Positions 1-11,484 of a DNA stretch of 64,000 bases are shown piece by piece (position 1 is the stretch's first letter; the number at the start of each line of letters is the position of its first letter). This stretch comes from Saccharum officinarum (lineage: Eukaryota > Streptophyta > Magnoliopsida > Poales > Poaceae): assembly GCA_020631735.1 (NCBI GenBank), contig CM036188.1, positions 15,356,214-15,420,213 of the forward strand, written 5' to 3'. The notes under the pieces were generated by a model, which saw only the letters and a program-made list of their open reading frames with translations, did no database searches and had not been told where the DNA came from. Made by a program: the position numbers and the translations under genes.

Positions 1-1534
1 GGCCTAACACCTGCAGCTAGCAATGCATTCTAATTAGCCTAAACAGACCATACAACACAAGCATCAACTAGGCTCACTGGAAAACAAACATTCACAGCCA
101 TGCAAAACAACAGTCACTTGCAAAAATCATAACTGGAGTTTTATAACTCCAAAAGACATGAACCAAGACTTTCTGGAAAGCTTAACAAATTAGTTACAAC
201 TTTCTTATTCATGATTTTGGCTGAATCGACCAGTAGGTAGCTCAAATAGAGACGGGCAAGACGAGCGTGCAGCGGCCTCGCCGGCCACAGCATTGGCCGT
301 AGGACAGCCACGCGAGTGGCAGCAGCAACCCTAGGCGACCATAGACGAGAGAGATAGAGAGCAGAGATGGACGTTGGGTACAGCGGCCATGCACGAGCTC
401 TAGCTCAACGTTCATGGACGACGAGCGGTGAAACTAGGTCGGTGAGATGGAGGAACTCATGGCGCTGTTGTGGCTGCAAGGAATCGAGTGAGGGTGCTTG
501 CTGCGGAGGATTTGGGCAGTGAGCAGGTAGCGGCAAAGCGGCGGCTCTCTCCTTCGGACAAGAGGAAGAAAGAGGCCAAGCGAAGGATGGAGTGGGGAGC
601 GGCTTCGGCCTCAGGCAGATGAAGCGAGACACATCGCGCACGCGTGGGGGCGAAGGCGGAGCATGATGTACACACGGTGTGCCCGAGCTGAGCCCGGTCA
701 GCCACGACCACGCCCGAGCCGATTCGAAATTTCAGATCGATCAGATAGGCCTGCACAATTCCACCTCAAAAGTTTGACTGACCAGCTATCTTCACGGTGA
801 TAGTACTCCTAATCCGTTGACATCTAGCGAAAGCCGTAGTTGATAAAGTTGTAGCCCTACATGTGAACTCCAACTTTGCTATAAGGCACTTGAGCTGAAT
901 TGATTAGGATTGGTAGATACCAGATGCCGAACATGGCAACATTGAAACTGAACACGTCAAGTTCAGACTTAGAAAAATCTAAGTGCTGAAACTAACCAGG
1001 CAGCTGCCTTGTGGCCCAAATTTGAACAGGTTCTGCTCAAAACTAGAGTTGGGACATAGAACGACTTTTGTTCCTCTTGCAAAGCTCTACAACTTTTATT
1101 AAAGTGGCACACACAGATTAAACCTCTAAGCCATTCATGTAGTTAAGGCAAAACTGGAACTTAAAACAAGTTCACACTTTTGCATAAACTGGAACTTAAA
1201 ACAAGTTCACACTTTTATTAAAGTGGCATAAACTTTCACTACAACTTAGTTTAGGTTAAGTATTCTAAGCATGAATAAAGTGTTGTCATGACAAGAGGCA
1301 CACATTTGCATCAAGGTAACATACAAATCTAGCTATGGCACAAAGAACATAGAACAACATGTATGAAACATCATGTTTCATGAGATTGTTTCATTAGTTA
1401 AAAGTGCATGTTTCACTTGTTGTATTAACATGTTTCATGGAAAAATGCTCATCCTCATGAATGAGTGAGAAATGCACATGCTCATGCTATGCTTTGCACT
1501 TGCAAATGTGTGAAGTAACACTAGAGTTGTTACA
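1..1534 (-). mobile_element. Nested long LTR, copy A (truncated by window edge)
   Basis: This is the 5' part (minus orientation) of the long LTR seen whole in copy B at 40227-43549; position 1 matches 42048. On the minus strand it begins TGTAACAAC at 1534, and GAGCA follows at 1535-1539, the same flank as in copy B. It holds a GC-rich stretch (about 240-720) and two tandem copies of a 43 bp unit near 1150-1220. Relative to copy B it carries 32 extra bases after position 679. The open frame at 405-641 is a by-product of GC-rich LTR sequence and matches no protein I know. Confidence 0.85.
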
Positions 1535-4284
1535 GAGCAAAGTTAGAGATAAAAGTAATCACGAGCATAACATTCTAAGATATGGCTGTACATGAAAGTT
1601 ATTCCAGTATATTCTTTAAGCAAATGGGATATGTGGCACTAGCTCACATGTTTCCTTGGGTTTTTGAAAAGTGGAACAGTTCTCGAAACAAAGTCATCTT
1701 TCTAATTTCTCATCTTAGCACTTGGAGTTTTTGAAAGTTTTCTCAAGAAAAGCATAGTTCACTTTATACTCCTTAAATGGCACTCTCAAATCACTCAATG
1801 GTGTATATTTTCTTACCAAGGCATAGCAAAGTCTTGCCTTCTTTTGTTTTATCCTACCTCTAAAAGGTTTATGTGGAGCTTTAGGTAGGGATAAACAAAA
1901 TAGCATACTTGCATCGCATATGTTGTAAAGTCAAATCAAGGATCCAAGGAGAGAAGTGCCATGCTCTTATATCAAGATGTGTATGTGTGTGGAAAAAAGT
2001 GAACTAAAACTATACTCCTTTTGTAGATATGATCTCTCTCTATAACTTATTGTTTTGAAACATGGCTATCTTTCTCTTTCTCTTTTTTTCTTTTTTTCAA
2101 TACATGAGCCTTCATGTGCTCATTATTTTTTTCTTTAGTTGGACCTTCATGTGTCCATTTGTTTTTCTTTTGGACCTTCATGTGTCCATATGTTTTTTAA
2201 GCTTTTTGCATAGCCCATGTCTCTTCTTCTAAACCATATATTTAGAGAAAGATCATTATCTGTTTAGAACATGGAGTATTTACCTAACAAACATTTTTTG
2301 TCTACTCTCATTGTAGGAGCAGAGTTTTTGGTAGATGAATGCATATATTTGTGTACTCCCAGTGTAGGAGCAGCATGTATATATGTGGGTGTGCGTGATC
2401 TTGATCTTGGGAGCATGATAAATCTCTCAACAAGGGTCAACAAGACTTTACCAAACTCAACACAACAACAAGCAGCGTATGTGGAAAGCTTTAAAACTTG
2501 CAAGATGTCATATTTGGCTTTGGCAGGAATTGCTCACCAATTGAGGAGTATGTGATACTATGGTTTTATAACATTTTTATCAAAAAAAATTATCCAAGTG
2601 CTTTGAATAGAAACAGTAGGATTTCTAAGTCAGAACTATCTCACACCTCACAACAATTTAGTCAACTTGATTGTCCTATTAGAATATTTTCTGACAAGCA
2701 TAAGTGTATGTATATGGAACAAACTTCATGGTATGTATGTGGAACAAACTTCATGCGAGCTTCTATCTTAAAGAAGTTATGAACATGTCACTTTTGGAGT
2801 TTTGAACGAACTGTGGTTTATAAATTTGTGACGTATGTTTTGCATTTTTAATTTGTTCAAGGTTTTAAACTTCAAAATTTTGGGGGAGTTGAGGGATTTG
2901 TTGCAGCAACCATCATTTGAAGAGGAAGGAGTCTAGGGATTAGAGGTGATTTGGCTAAACCAGAGGTTCAGTCAATCCTCTCTAAAGCTATCTGTCCTGT
3001 ACTTCGGTATGATATTCGTCCGAGGTTATGCAATGTGTTGGTGGGAGATCTCGGATGTATGTTCATAATACATCATAGATCTCCCCCACACTTATTCTTG
3101 TACCTATTTATTTAATAAAGAAAATAAAGAAATACAAAAAGAAACAAACAAGGGCTCTACCAGTTGAAACACTAGAGAGCCTTAAATTTTTTTAATTATT
3201 ATTACTTTTATTTTTATCATTTATTATTACTATTACTATTATTATCATTATCATTTTTTATTTTATTTTATGTGTTCACTCAACTTTTTATCATTTAGCA
3301 TAAACAAGGCTAAGGTGAAGTTTTGCAAAAATAAACATAGCCTTGCTTTATCTCTATATTATATTACTTCTATTATTTATGAAAGTAATACTCAAAGGTC
3401 ATTAGTCAAATTTCAACACCATGTCAAATTTTGGTTAAAGAAGGCTATTTTAACCTAAGCACCATGCTTAATTTAAAAAGCCTATGGATGTACTCATGAA
3501 TACACCCAAACCAGAGCATACTACAAAAACAAAGGAAGCATGAATTTGCATGATCAAGTTTTATTCTAATGGAGACAACTATGAATAAGAGATTTGGTGA
3601 GCATTTTATTTACCTTTGCATAACTGAGTGTTTATACCAGCAACATTTTGTGGATGGGAAGCTTTGAAGCTATTATAGGGGCGGCTTGTATATGGTCCAT
3701 CTTAGGTCAGCACCAAGGCTAAGCCACATACACAACTAGTGTGTATAGACCATGGGCCTTGGTGGTAGCAGCAAAGGTCTAGAAGAGGAGCACTCATCTT
3801 GCTGCTCCTTCTTTCCCTTCTTCTTTTTTATCATATTTTCTCTTTTTTTTCTTTTCCCTCTTTTTTCGTTCATATATGATGGTCTTTTTTGCGTCTGGAA
3901 CTTGTGGTGAGACTCTCACTATCCTCCCCCACACTTGGACTTTTTTTGTAAAAGTCAAGTGTGTCATGTTGGGGTCTCTTTTTCGAGCGTGTTCCATCAC
4001 CAAAGATCATCAAGGTATGTAGTTGATGTAGCTTCTATGTTTTTAGGCATCATACGCCCCATGTTCTTCTTGATCTTAACCTGAAAGGGTTAGACGCAAG
4101 AATAACCAAAGGTGCATACTATCTGGACAACATGTTCTTGCTTTTATTGACAAGAAAGTTTTTTAAATGATAATCTGGGGTATCTCCTGGCAGTACTTTG
4201 TTTATGGTCGTAAGCTTGACCATGGGCCATAGTGCAACTACGTGATTTGCAATATTTGTGACAAACGAATCCACGACCATCCTC
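1535..4284 (-). other. Element A 3' internal non-coding region
   Basis: This is the stretch between the gag-pro pseudogene and the 3' end of gypsy element A. It aligns almost base for base with 43550-46297 in copy B, and from about 1700 onward with element D (about 60900-62340). It is AT-rich with long T and TTA runs (about 2080-2110 and 3190-3270). The short frames here (2271-2555, 2498-2782, 1715-1906) change length between copies, so I treat them as non-coding. I see no reverse transcriptase, RNase H or integrase motif in any frame. Function, if any, is unknown; a cis-acting or spacer role is a guess. Confidence 0.75.
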
Positions 4285-5953
4285 CTAAAGAGTTTGTGAA
4301 AAGGGGTTGGGATCCTTGTAGGAGCACATGGTTTTCAGCGAAATGGACTCTGGAGAGTCCAAAAGTGAGCATGAAATGTGAGGGGTCTCGAAAGAGGAAC
4401 TGTCATGCTCAATAGCAGAGTCCTTCTTTGTCTCCAGAGTTGGTGCTGAAGGATTGTCCATGGCACAAATTTTTTTGTGTAGGATTATTGTTGAATCCCG
4501 ATCATTATCGAGAACCACGTTTAAATGGCAGAGGAACATGACTTGTGTTCGAGCGAGGGTGATGATAGACATTCTGTTTCACAAGAAAGCTCAGGTGAAA
4601 TGAACAGGGATATGAATTTCACCTCCTCGAATGGGTTGATGCTCCACCATTGTGGTATCCAAGTGAGTGGCGGAAGCAGTTTTCCCAAACTTTTCGTTAA
4701 GGCTCCCATGGGAAGGTTTTACTTGAGAAAGTTTGTCCAAAGGGTAGCCTATGAGGAGCTCAAATTCAAGGATGGCATAGATATGGAAGTCCAAGTGAAC
4801 CTCAATTTTGTTAATTATGACCGGAACGGCCCTGGCAATGCCACAACATTCAAAGATGAGTCCCAAGGGACTTTTAAAAGGTTTGTTGATCGAGACAAGC
4901 GGAATTTTGCCCAAAAGAGTTTTCGCAAGGAATTCAGACATGATATTAGCCTCGACCGTGGGGTTATGCGAGGCTTCTACAACAGTTCCTCTTAATGAAC
5001 AGGGCATGGTCGTGGAAGGTGAAAGAATCCAAATTGCTTCGGAAGAACGTTCTACTTCCATTAACCATTCCTTTGACGGTTTACCCTGGGGGAATCTTCC
5101 TTAGAAGGAAGTGTAAGCTTTTTGTGCCCACGATGTCTCAAGGTATTGCCATAATCCCCAAATTCGATAGGGAACTCTGAAGGATGAATTACTCATTCCT
5201 TCGGTGTTCGTGGTTCGGGTGAGGGCACATGAGTCGAACCTAGGGATGGCATGCATTTGGTCTCGACAGATGAGGATTCCTCAACACTCGACATGACTTT
5301 TGTCTGGAGGGGTTTGGTTCTTATGATGGAAGAAGTGTGTCTATCTATGAAGTTTTCAAGGAATTCTACTTGTTCCGTCATAGGTTTGTGTGTGAAACGA
5401 CCTCTGGCAGTCACGTCTAGGCATAGGTTAGAATCTATGTCAGGACCCGAACAAAAGAGACAAAATTATACCATCGGGTAATGACAAGTCTGGGCGGGCA
5501 TGTATTAACGTTGAAAATCAGGCCCAGGCTGCACCTATAGACTCCTTCTCGCGCTGCTCAAAGTCGAGGATTACCCTTGGTTGAGAGCCAATACGAGACA
5601 TGGGGAAAAAATGCAAGACAAAAGTTGTCTTTATGTTCATCCCAGTCCCCATTCGTACTTTCTATGGAAAATGTGTACCATTGTTTCGCCTTCCCTATGA
5701 GAGAGAAAGGAAACAATTTTCACCTTAGAGTTTCTTGTGTCGTGCCCAAGATGCTCAGGCACGAACATGTCTCCTCGAATTCATGGTGGTGATGGTATGG
5801 GTTTTCATTTTCTAGCCCAGACAAGGGTTATGCCCGAACCATGGCTTTTAGAGTAGGGTGGAGTTCATAGCTAGATGAACGGTTAGGTTTTGAAGGTGGC
5901 TTAGGGAACTCCCCCTTTGAAGTGGGAAGGGTTGGATTTGGTGTAGGCTTCAT
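4285..5953 (-). pseudogene. gag-pro pseudogene, gypsy element A
   Basis: Minus-strand remnant of a Ty3/gypsy-type gag-protease gene. The start codon is the ATG at 5953 (MKPTPNP...), placed just after the primer site. Gag pieces matching copies C and D follow (NSKVKIVSFLSHREGK near 5700), then a gag C-terminal part near 5190-5420. The longest open piece, 5061-4591, is retropepsin-like: NIMSEFLAKTLLG, LIFECCGIARAVPVIIN, then LEFELLIGYPL, which resembles the final DhLLGhDWL strand of retroviral-type proteases. The expected catalytic DTG is not there; the segment reads NPTVEANIM. Many stops and frameshifts break the frame. Family assignment is from memory of similar grass polyproteins and is solid at superfamily level only. 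Confidence 0.8.
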
Positions 5954-6038
5954 GGTGAAAAATATTTTGTGTGTTTTTTATATAAAAAGAAAAGATAAAG
6001 GACATAGGATGAATTAGGTTCGAAACAAATAGCAACCA

Positions 6039-6057
6039 TTTCCCGGCAACGGAACCA
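6039..6057 (-). other. Primer binding site, element A
   Basis: On the minus strand, TGGTTCCGTTGCCGGGAAA lies 7 bases inside the LTR. It resembles TGGCGCCGTTGCCGGGGA, the complement of the 3' end of plant tRNA-Asp, with a few mismatches. Its position fixes the LTR at 6065-7394 as the 5' LTR and the element as minus-strand. Confidence 0.8.
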
Positions 6058-6064
6058 GAAAGCT

Positions 6065-7394
6065 TGTTGGTATTTCTTAACGTTTATAGAAAGAATCCGC
6101 AAGCATACGGAATTACCATTGTAGCTTTCACCCAGAAATATTCAGGGTATCGTATTTTCCATAGGGAACGGAGGTATTTCTTCTAGCTAATTCATCCAAG
6201 AACAACACAAGGATAGTTGATGAGGGTAGAGAAGTATTCCTATGGCTTAGGGTCTAAGGATAGATAAAATCTACTATTACTTGCTTACTTCGGGCACCGG
6301 CTTATACTTGTTCTGCCAGGCACTTCCACCCTATAGCTCTACACCGTACCCAGACATGGGGGATTACAAGGGACGGACAAGGCTATCACCACCTGCCGCC
6401 TACCCCTCAACCATAACGCACGAGGCAAATGAAGGTAGCCTCTAGCCTAGACACCACGTCTACACTATCGACTACTACTCTAGTGCGCTAGCAAGGGTTA
6501 TCCGTCTTCATTAGGGCCCTTCTACTAGAGCTTCTGTCACAGGGATGGACGACGATCCCACAAACAAGTAAGAACATAGCTTAACTACTCAAAGACTTTA
6601 TACCAAAAGAATCACGAATACTCACTTAGTGGGAGAACCCATTGAGGCACAAGTATCCGTTGAGGTACATGTCGGGAAGACACCGACAAGCCCAGCTCAT
6701 CCCCGAACTCTTCCCTCACATCTCTCAATACTACTTTAATCTTGCTAGCTAGGGCCTAAGCCCATTGGAGTGGTGTTGCTCTTCTACTTCTTTGATGCTC
6801 TTCCTCTCTTGTGTGTTGTTGAAATGAGGGGGATGTGGCCTCCATTTATAGGTGGAGATGAGGGGGGTCCTTGGAAATATACTTGATCCCCATATGGAAC
6901 GAGCAAACTCCTCAGCATTGATTATGCCGACATCCCTACCTAGAACAACAATGGGAAGGCGATAAGAGGCGGCCTGTGATGTTTGGACCCGAATGGGGCC
7001 ACTAGGGGTGCGGCTGCACCCTCACTGGAGCCTTTGGTCTCGATCTTCGACGGGTCAACTCCTTTGGACTGGTTGAGTGTGTCCATGTTGGTGCCCGACA
7101 AACATGAAGTGATTTGATTTGGGTTTAGCCTTAGTCTCCTCTCGTTTGGGCCCTGTTTTGCCTGGACGTGGGCCTCTCTCCTTTGGGCTTGTGTAGAATG
7201 GTATTTGTGCTTTGTTCTCTTGCACATTTTTGGCCCTTTTATGTGTATTTCCACAAATGCCCTCCGGCAAATAAATAAACATCAAAACTCATGGAATTCG
7301 TTAGTTATAAACCCTATCACTAAGTTTGGTGTTAATTTGAGTGGATTTTATGCGAGTGTTGGCGGTTAAAAGTGTGAGTTAAGGACTAACAACG
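6065..7394 (-). mobile_element. 5' LTR of gypsy element A
   Basis: A 1,330 bp LTR. On the plus strand it starts TGTTGGTATTTC and ends ...GGACTAACAACG; the last base is A in copy B, restoring the TG...CA ends. It is about 99% like 48077-49405 (copy B) and clearly related to 38490-40188, 53484-54803 and 59312-60626. It is followed by GTGCC, the target duplication also present on both sides of copy B. Confidence 0.93.
6842..6852 (-). promoter_or_regulatory. LTR TATA box (element A)
   Basis: Minus-strand CCTATAAATGG in the middle of the LTR, the usual place for the U3/R promoter of an LTR element. The same word is kept in copy B (about 48855-48865) and the other LTR of B (about 39659-39666), and is weaker in copy C (ttttattgg). 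Promoter role is inferred from motif and position only. Confidence 0.55.
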
Positions 7395-7837
7395 GTGCCT
7401 TAGCCGAATGCATCAACATGTGCTTATGTACCTGTTGGAAGATGCACATGTTGCTTGTTAGTGTCTGCACCGTTGGTTCCCATGCTGTGACATGTTGTTA
7501 TCTCCCAACTTACTGTGTCAACATGTGCTGGGTACGTGCTTGTTGTGGGTATACGAGTCGTGTTAAGCACTAGCCATTAATCTTCACCTTCCTCGAAGGC
7601 GCAAATGTATATAATATAAATATATATGTTTGCTCTCTTTTAAAATTAAAGCTAGATCGAGGAGATGTTTGCCAATTTTACAAGCTATACCACCCCCGAA
7701 TGATGTAATCAATTAGGATGAAATGTATTCTTAACAACCGCCAGACATTGTTATTCATTTGTGTGTTGCAAAGTATGGCGTCTGAAGTTGAACGGCTTTT
7801 TATTCATCCATACCGATGTGCCTGATGTACTACTGTG
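7395..7837. other. Flank between element A and CACTA-1
   Basis: Starts with the GTGCC target duplication. It matches 49406-49848 (copy B) and 54804-55250 (copy C); against C I counted 7 mismatches in 120 bases. Part of it (7690-7835) resembles the tandem units at 37510-37680 and 38262-38300. No coding sequence recognised. It ends in GTG, the left target duplication of CACTA-1. Confidence 0.8.
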
Positions 7838-7855
7838 CACTACCGAACAGAGGAG

Positions 7856-8100
7856 CTTTGCCGAGGGTCTACCTCTTTGCCGAGAGTCAAATATCGGGCG
7901 CTTGGCAAAGATTGGCTCTAGGCAAAACCAGCTTTGCCGAGAGCTCGACTCTCGGTACAAACAGAACCTCGGCAAAGCCTCAGCCTCGCAAACGGCCCAC
8001 TTACGCGCGTCATCTTTGCCGAGAGCCAGCTGTTAGGCTCTCGGCAAAATATTTTTCTTTGCCGAGAGCCTCAGTGAAGGCTCTCGGCAAAATATTTTTT
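7856..8100. repeat. CACTA-1 left subterminal array, part 1
   Basis: Repeated words TTTGCCGAGAGC and GCTCTCGGCAAA in alternating orientation, separated by short variable stretches. In En/Spm elements such arrays are the binding sites of the element's own DNA-binding protein. Frames read through them (LPRA, SRQR) are not proteins. Confidence 0.9.
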
Positions 8101-8998
8101 TTTTGAATTTTTGCTCCCAATTTTTTGTGCAGCCTTGCTACAGTAATAGAAGCCAAGATTTGAAATTTGGTGTATTTTCCATCTCTCTTGCTATATTTCG
8201 TGTATTTTTTTCATTTTCTTAATTTTTTCCACAAGACGCACATTTGAACTGCAGGTGCATGAAATAATGAATCGCAGCGATTGAATAAATGATATTCATT
8301 CTTCTGAGGGTATTTCGACACCATATCCAGGGACAGACGCGAAAACTCCACCATCTCGTGCACGTGACATGGCGACCAAGTTGTGTGAGATTTGATTTTA
8401 AATTATATAAAATGCGAACGGAGTCAGAAAATCATGAAAATGGACGGGAGACCTTAACATCACATGTAGAGGCTATGAAAATTTTTTGGAAATGTTTGAA
8501 GCAAGTTGTGATGCAAGATGGTTGAAACCCTGAGATCTCCGCGTGTGATATCTCGTTATCACGTGCGGAGATCTCAGGGTTTCAACCATGTTGTGTCACA
8601 ACTTGCTCCAAACATTCCCAAATTTTTTCCATAAACTCTACGTATCCTGTCAAGGCCTCCCGTCTATTTTCATGATTTTCCGACTCCATTCGCATTTTAT
8701 ATAATTTTAAATCAAATCTTACACAACTTGGTCGCCATGTCTCGTGCACGAGATGGTCGAGTTTCCGCGTCTGTCCCTAGATACGGTGTTGAAATACCCT
8801 CGGAAGCATCAATATCATTTTTTGAATCGCTGAGATTCATTATTTCATGCACCTGCAGTTCAAATGTGCGTCTTGCGAAAAAAATAAAGAAAATGTACGA
8901 AATATAGCAAGATGAATGGAAAATACACCAAATTTCAAACATGGCCTCCTAGTACTATATAAAGGCTGCAGGAAAAAATTGGGAGCAAAAATTCAAAA
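8101..8998. repeat. Large imperfect hairpin inside CACTA-1
   Basis: About 440 bp arms in inverted orientation, 8101-8547 and 8557-8998, with centre near 8553. The apex is close to perfect: GTTGAAACCCTGAGATC pairs with GATCTCAGGGTTTCAAC around a loop of about 6 bases. The outer ends also pair (TTTTTGCTCCCAA with TTGGGAGCAAAAA). Copy B is cut by the assembly gap at this apex. Confidence 0.93.
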
Positions 8999-9297
8999 GC
9001 TCTCGGCAAAGAGCCTCTTTGCCGAGAGCCTCCTAAAGCTCTCGGCAAAGAGCCTCTTTGCCGAGAGCCTGGGATGGGGCTCTCGGCAAATAAAATAAAT
9101 AAAAAAGAAAAACTCTTTGCCGAGAGCCGCCTAATCTAGCTCTCGGCATAGAGCCTCTTTGCCGAGAGCCGCCTGATCTAGCTCTCGGCAAAGAGCCTCT
9201 TTGCTGAGAGCCTGGGCTGGGGCTCTCGGCTAATAAAATCAAAAAAAAAGAAAAATTTTTTGTCGAGAGCCGCCTGATCTAGCTCTCGGCAAAGGGG
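8998..9297. repeat. CACTA-1 left subterminal array, part 2
   Basis: Continues the GCTCTCGGCAAAGAGCCTCTTTGCC pattern as about five near-identical modules of roughly 50-70 bp with A-rich linkers (for example AATAAAATAAATAAAAAAG). It ends with GCTCTCGGCAAAGG just before the GC-rich block. Confidence 0.88.
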
Positions 9298-9299
9298 TT

Positions 9300-9790
9300 C
9301 ATACATCAAAAGGGACACCCGCGCCCCCACCCCTCACACGCACCCACGCGCTCACATCTCGCAGGACCGGATGCCACCGCCGCCCGCGCACCGCTGCCGA
9401 CCGTCGCCACCGCCGCCGACCGCCGCCCCCGCACGGCCACCGCCGCCGACCGGACGCGCCACCGCCACCGCTGCCCCCGCACCCGCGCCACCCCCGCACG
9501 GCCGCGCCCCTGCCCCCGCCCCCGCGCCGCCGCCGGCCGCCACCGCCGTCCACGGAGGGGAAGCCAGGGAGGGCCGACGGGAGGAGCGACCCGCCACCGA
9601 GCCCCCGTTCATCATCCCCTGCGTTGGCCTCCTTCCCCACGCTGAGGTGCCCTCTTGGTCCACCGCCGAGGTGCCTCTGGGGTGGACCTTCTTCTTCGTC
9701 GTCCGCACCGAGGAGCTCCGACACTCTGCGTCGTCCGCCGGGCCTTCCTCTTCCCCGGCTCGACCTTCTTCCCCGTCCCTGTTGGTGATT
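9300..9790 (+). other. GC-rich block of CACTA-1 (leader or first-exon-like)
   Basis: Very C-rich sequence (CCGCCGCCC runs) next to the subterminal array. A 155-codon plus frame starts at 9371 but is low-complexity Pro/Ala/Arg, with equally long frames on the other strand, so I do not call a protein. CACTA-2 has a similar GC-rich block at 26215-27050 in the same relative place. I infer a conserved 5' leader or first exon of the internal gene; capture of host sequence is the alternative. Confidence 0.5.
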
Positions 9791-9839
9791 CTGACGAACC
9801 CTAGCTACATGTTATGCCAATTTTTGGATTTCTGTTGAT

Positions 9840-10035
9840 GCCTGTGATGCCAATTTTAAATGCTGAACATATGCCACTGCCTGTGATACCAATTTTATGA
9901 TGATGCGGAGCAAATGCCAAATTTTGAACTCTATGATGTGCTGAGCAAACTGCCTGTGATGCCAATTTTATGATGATGCTGAGCAAATGCCAAATTTTGA
10001 ACTCTATGATGTGCTGAGCAAATTGCCTGTGATGC
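9840..10035 (+). repeat. Short tandem repeats, period about 78
   Basis: About 2.5 units built on GCCTGTGATGCCAATTTT, ATGATGATGCTGAGCAAATG and TGAACTCTATGATGTGCTG. A related word, atgccaattttg, recurs upstream at 9815-9835. Non-coding. Confidence 0.8.
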
Positions 10036-11306
10036 CAATTGCTCAACTTATGAAATGTTTTGGACTGTCACATGCGTTGTTTATGAAATGCCGAATTATG
10101 AACTATGATACTCTACCATAGTTCACTGCTTGTCCTATACTACTCTCTGCTACTCCCACTACTGTTCTACTATATAGTACTACTGCTTGTCCTAACTGAA
10201 TTCTACTACTATGTCCTAATACTATATTTCTCCTAACTGATGTATCGGTCAGAGCCTTATATATCTGCATATACATATATATGCAAATGCAATGCACGAT
10301 GATGGGCTTGGTTGGTGGTGCTGGTGTGTGTGTGTGTGTATCCCTCCATTGTTGGTGTGGTGTGGCAGGAAATGGAATGGAATAATACGTTACGTGAGTG
10401 CATGCATGCACCATCTTGCATTGCAATTTGCATGCAGATAACTAGGTTGTTATTGGCACTCCCTACTTCTAGCTTGCATGGAATAAGTCGTTTTCTGCCT
10501 CTGCAAGAGACGGATCGGAAAGGTCTGTCATCTGGCACTAATAACGTGCATCAACAAGCTTGTTGCTAGTAATTTGTCCTCACACGGACACGGTGCAAAC
10601 TACACCCGGCCGGAATCTCCGGTGCTGTAGCTAGTTGCTAGCCTTATATATCTGCATACATGCATGCAAATGCAGTGTACACTGGCCGGGCTTGGTTTTG
10701 GTGGTAACGCTGGTGATGTGCACGTGTGTATATATATACACATCTCGCTTCCTGCAGTTCCAACAATGCTAATAATGGCCAATTTTGCAACCAGTTTATA
10801 TATCAGTTACTATAAAGCTTTATCACTCGTCACTTCAGCACTTCTCCATCTCACATACGGCAGCTAGACACCTACAGTAGTGTCAAATAGATCCACAAAA
10901 GCACAAACAAATACTTTTAACTTGTATGCACGAGAAAGAAAAAGGCTGCCATCATTATAAAGCTCAAGAGGCGGATCACACTTTTTTGTTTTTGCTAATT
11001 GTAATAGTGATAGCCACATCTCACTTGTTTTGCTACATTATATGTAGTTGCAGGATCGTCCACTGCGGGTCTGCCTGCACCGCTTCGTCTCGCCACTGCA
11101 CCGACTCGTCACTGCGCCGCTAGCCTGACTCCGCCGCCACCCTAGGTATAAATAACCTCTCCTCCCGGATAAGGGTCGTAGGTCATGAACCCAGTTAGGC
11201 GTCTCCCGTCCGAAAGAGATACGGTTGGAGGTATGCAGATCTCTGCATGTCGATAACTGTATCTGTTTCGGATTGTCCACGTTATTTGGACAGCCCGCGG
11301 ATGCGT
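10036..11306 (+). other. CACTA-1 interior, intron-like
   Basis: AT-rich, without a convincing reading frame. Two stretches of about 100 bp resemble each other (10253-10345 and 10641-10735; both start GCCTTATATATCTGCATA and continue into GGGCTTGGTT and a GT-rich run). 10310-10332 is a short GT microsatellite. It lies between the GC-rich block and the transposase-related exons, so it may be an intron of the internal gene. Confidence 0.45.
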
Positions 11307-11484
11307 AGATGAGGCTAGCTCCCATGGTCTGCTCTGATTCGAGACGGAGTTTCGGCATCACCTCCCTGTTGTTCTCTGGATACACACTCTCCCTACAGGG
11401 ACGTGTATCGGGAGAACAACGGGGAGGTGCTGCCGAAATTCTGTCTTGGGTTGGGGCAGACAATGGGAACTAGCCTCGCAGACG
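11307..11484. repeat. Inverted duplication of an exon segment
   Basis: Arms about 11307-11392 and 11398-11484. The plus arm reads VYRENNGEVLPKF...QTMGTSLADG; the minus arm reads VYPENNREVMPKL...QTMGASLIYAS. Part of the Transposase_24 gene is therefore present twice, head to head. The arms differ by roughly one fifth, so this is not a recent event. Confidence 0.8.

Noticed and set aside
2271..2782. Overlapping 94-codon frames in element A (partner 44512-44796)
   Set aside because: Partly conserved between A and B only because those copies are 98-99% identical; not kept in C or D, and no domain.
4525..4995. 156-codon plus-strand open frame inside element A (and its partner at 46538-46906)
   Set aside because: It is antisense to the protease-like region of the gag-pro pseudogene and is shortened by a stop in copy B; a shadow frame.
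9299..9838. Proline/glycine-rich frames near 9300-9838
   Set aside because: Same reason: GC-rich block with open frames on both strands and no conserved domain.
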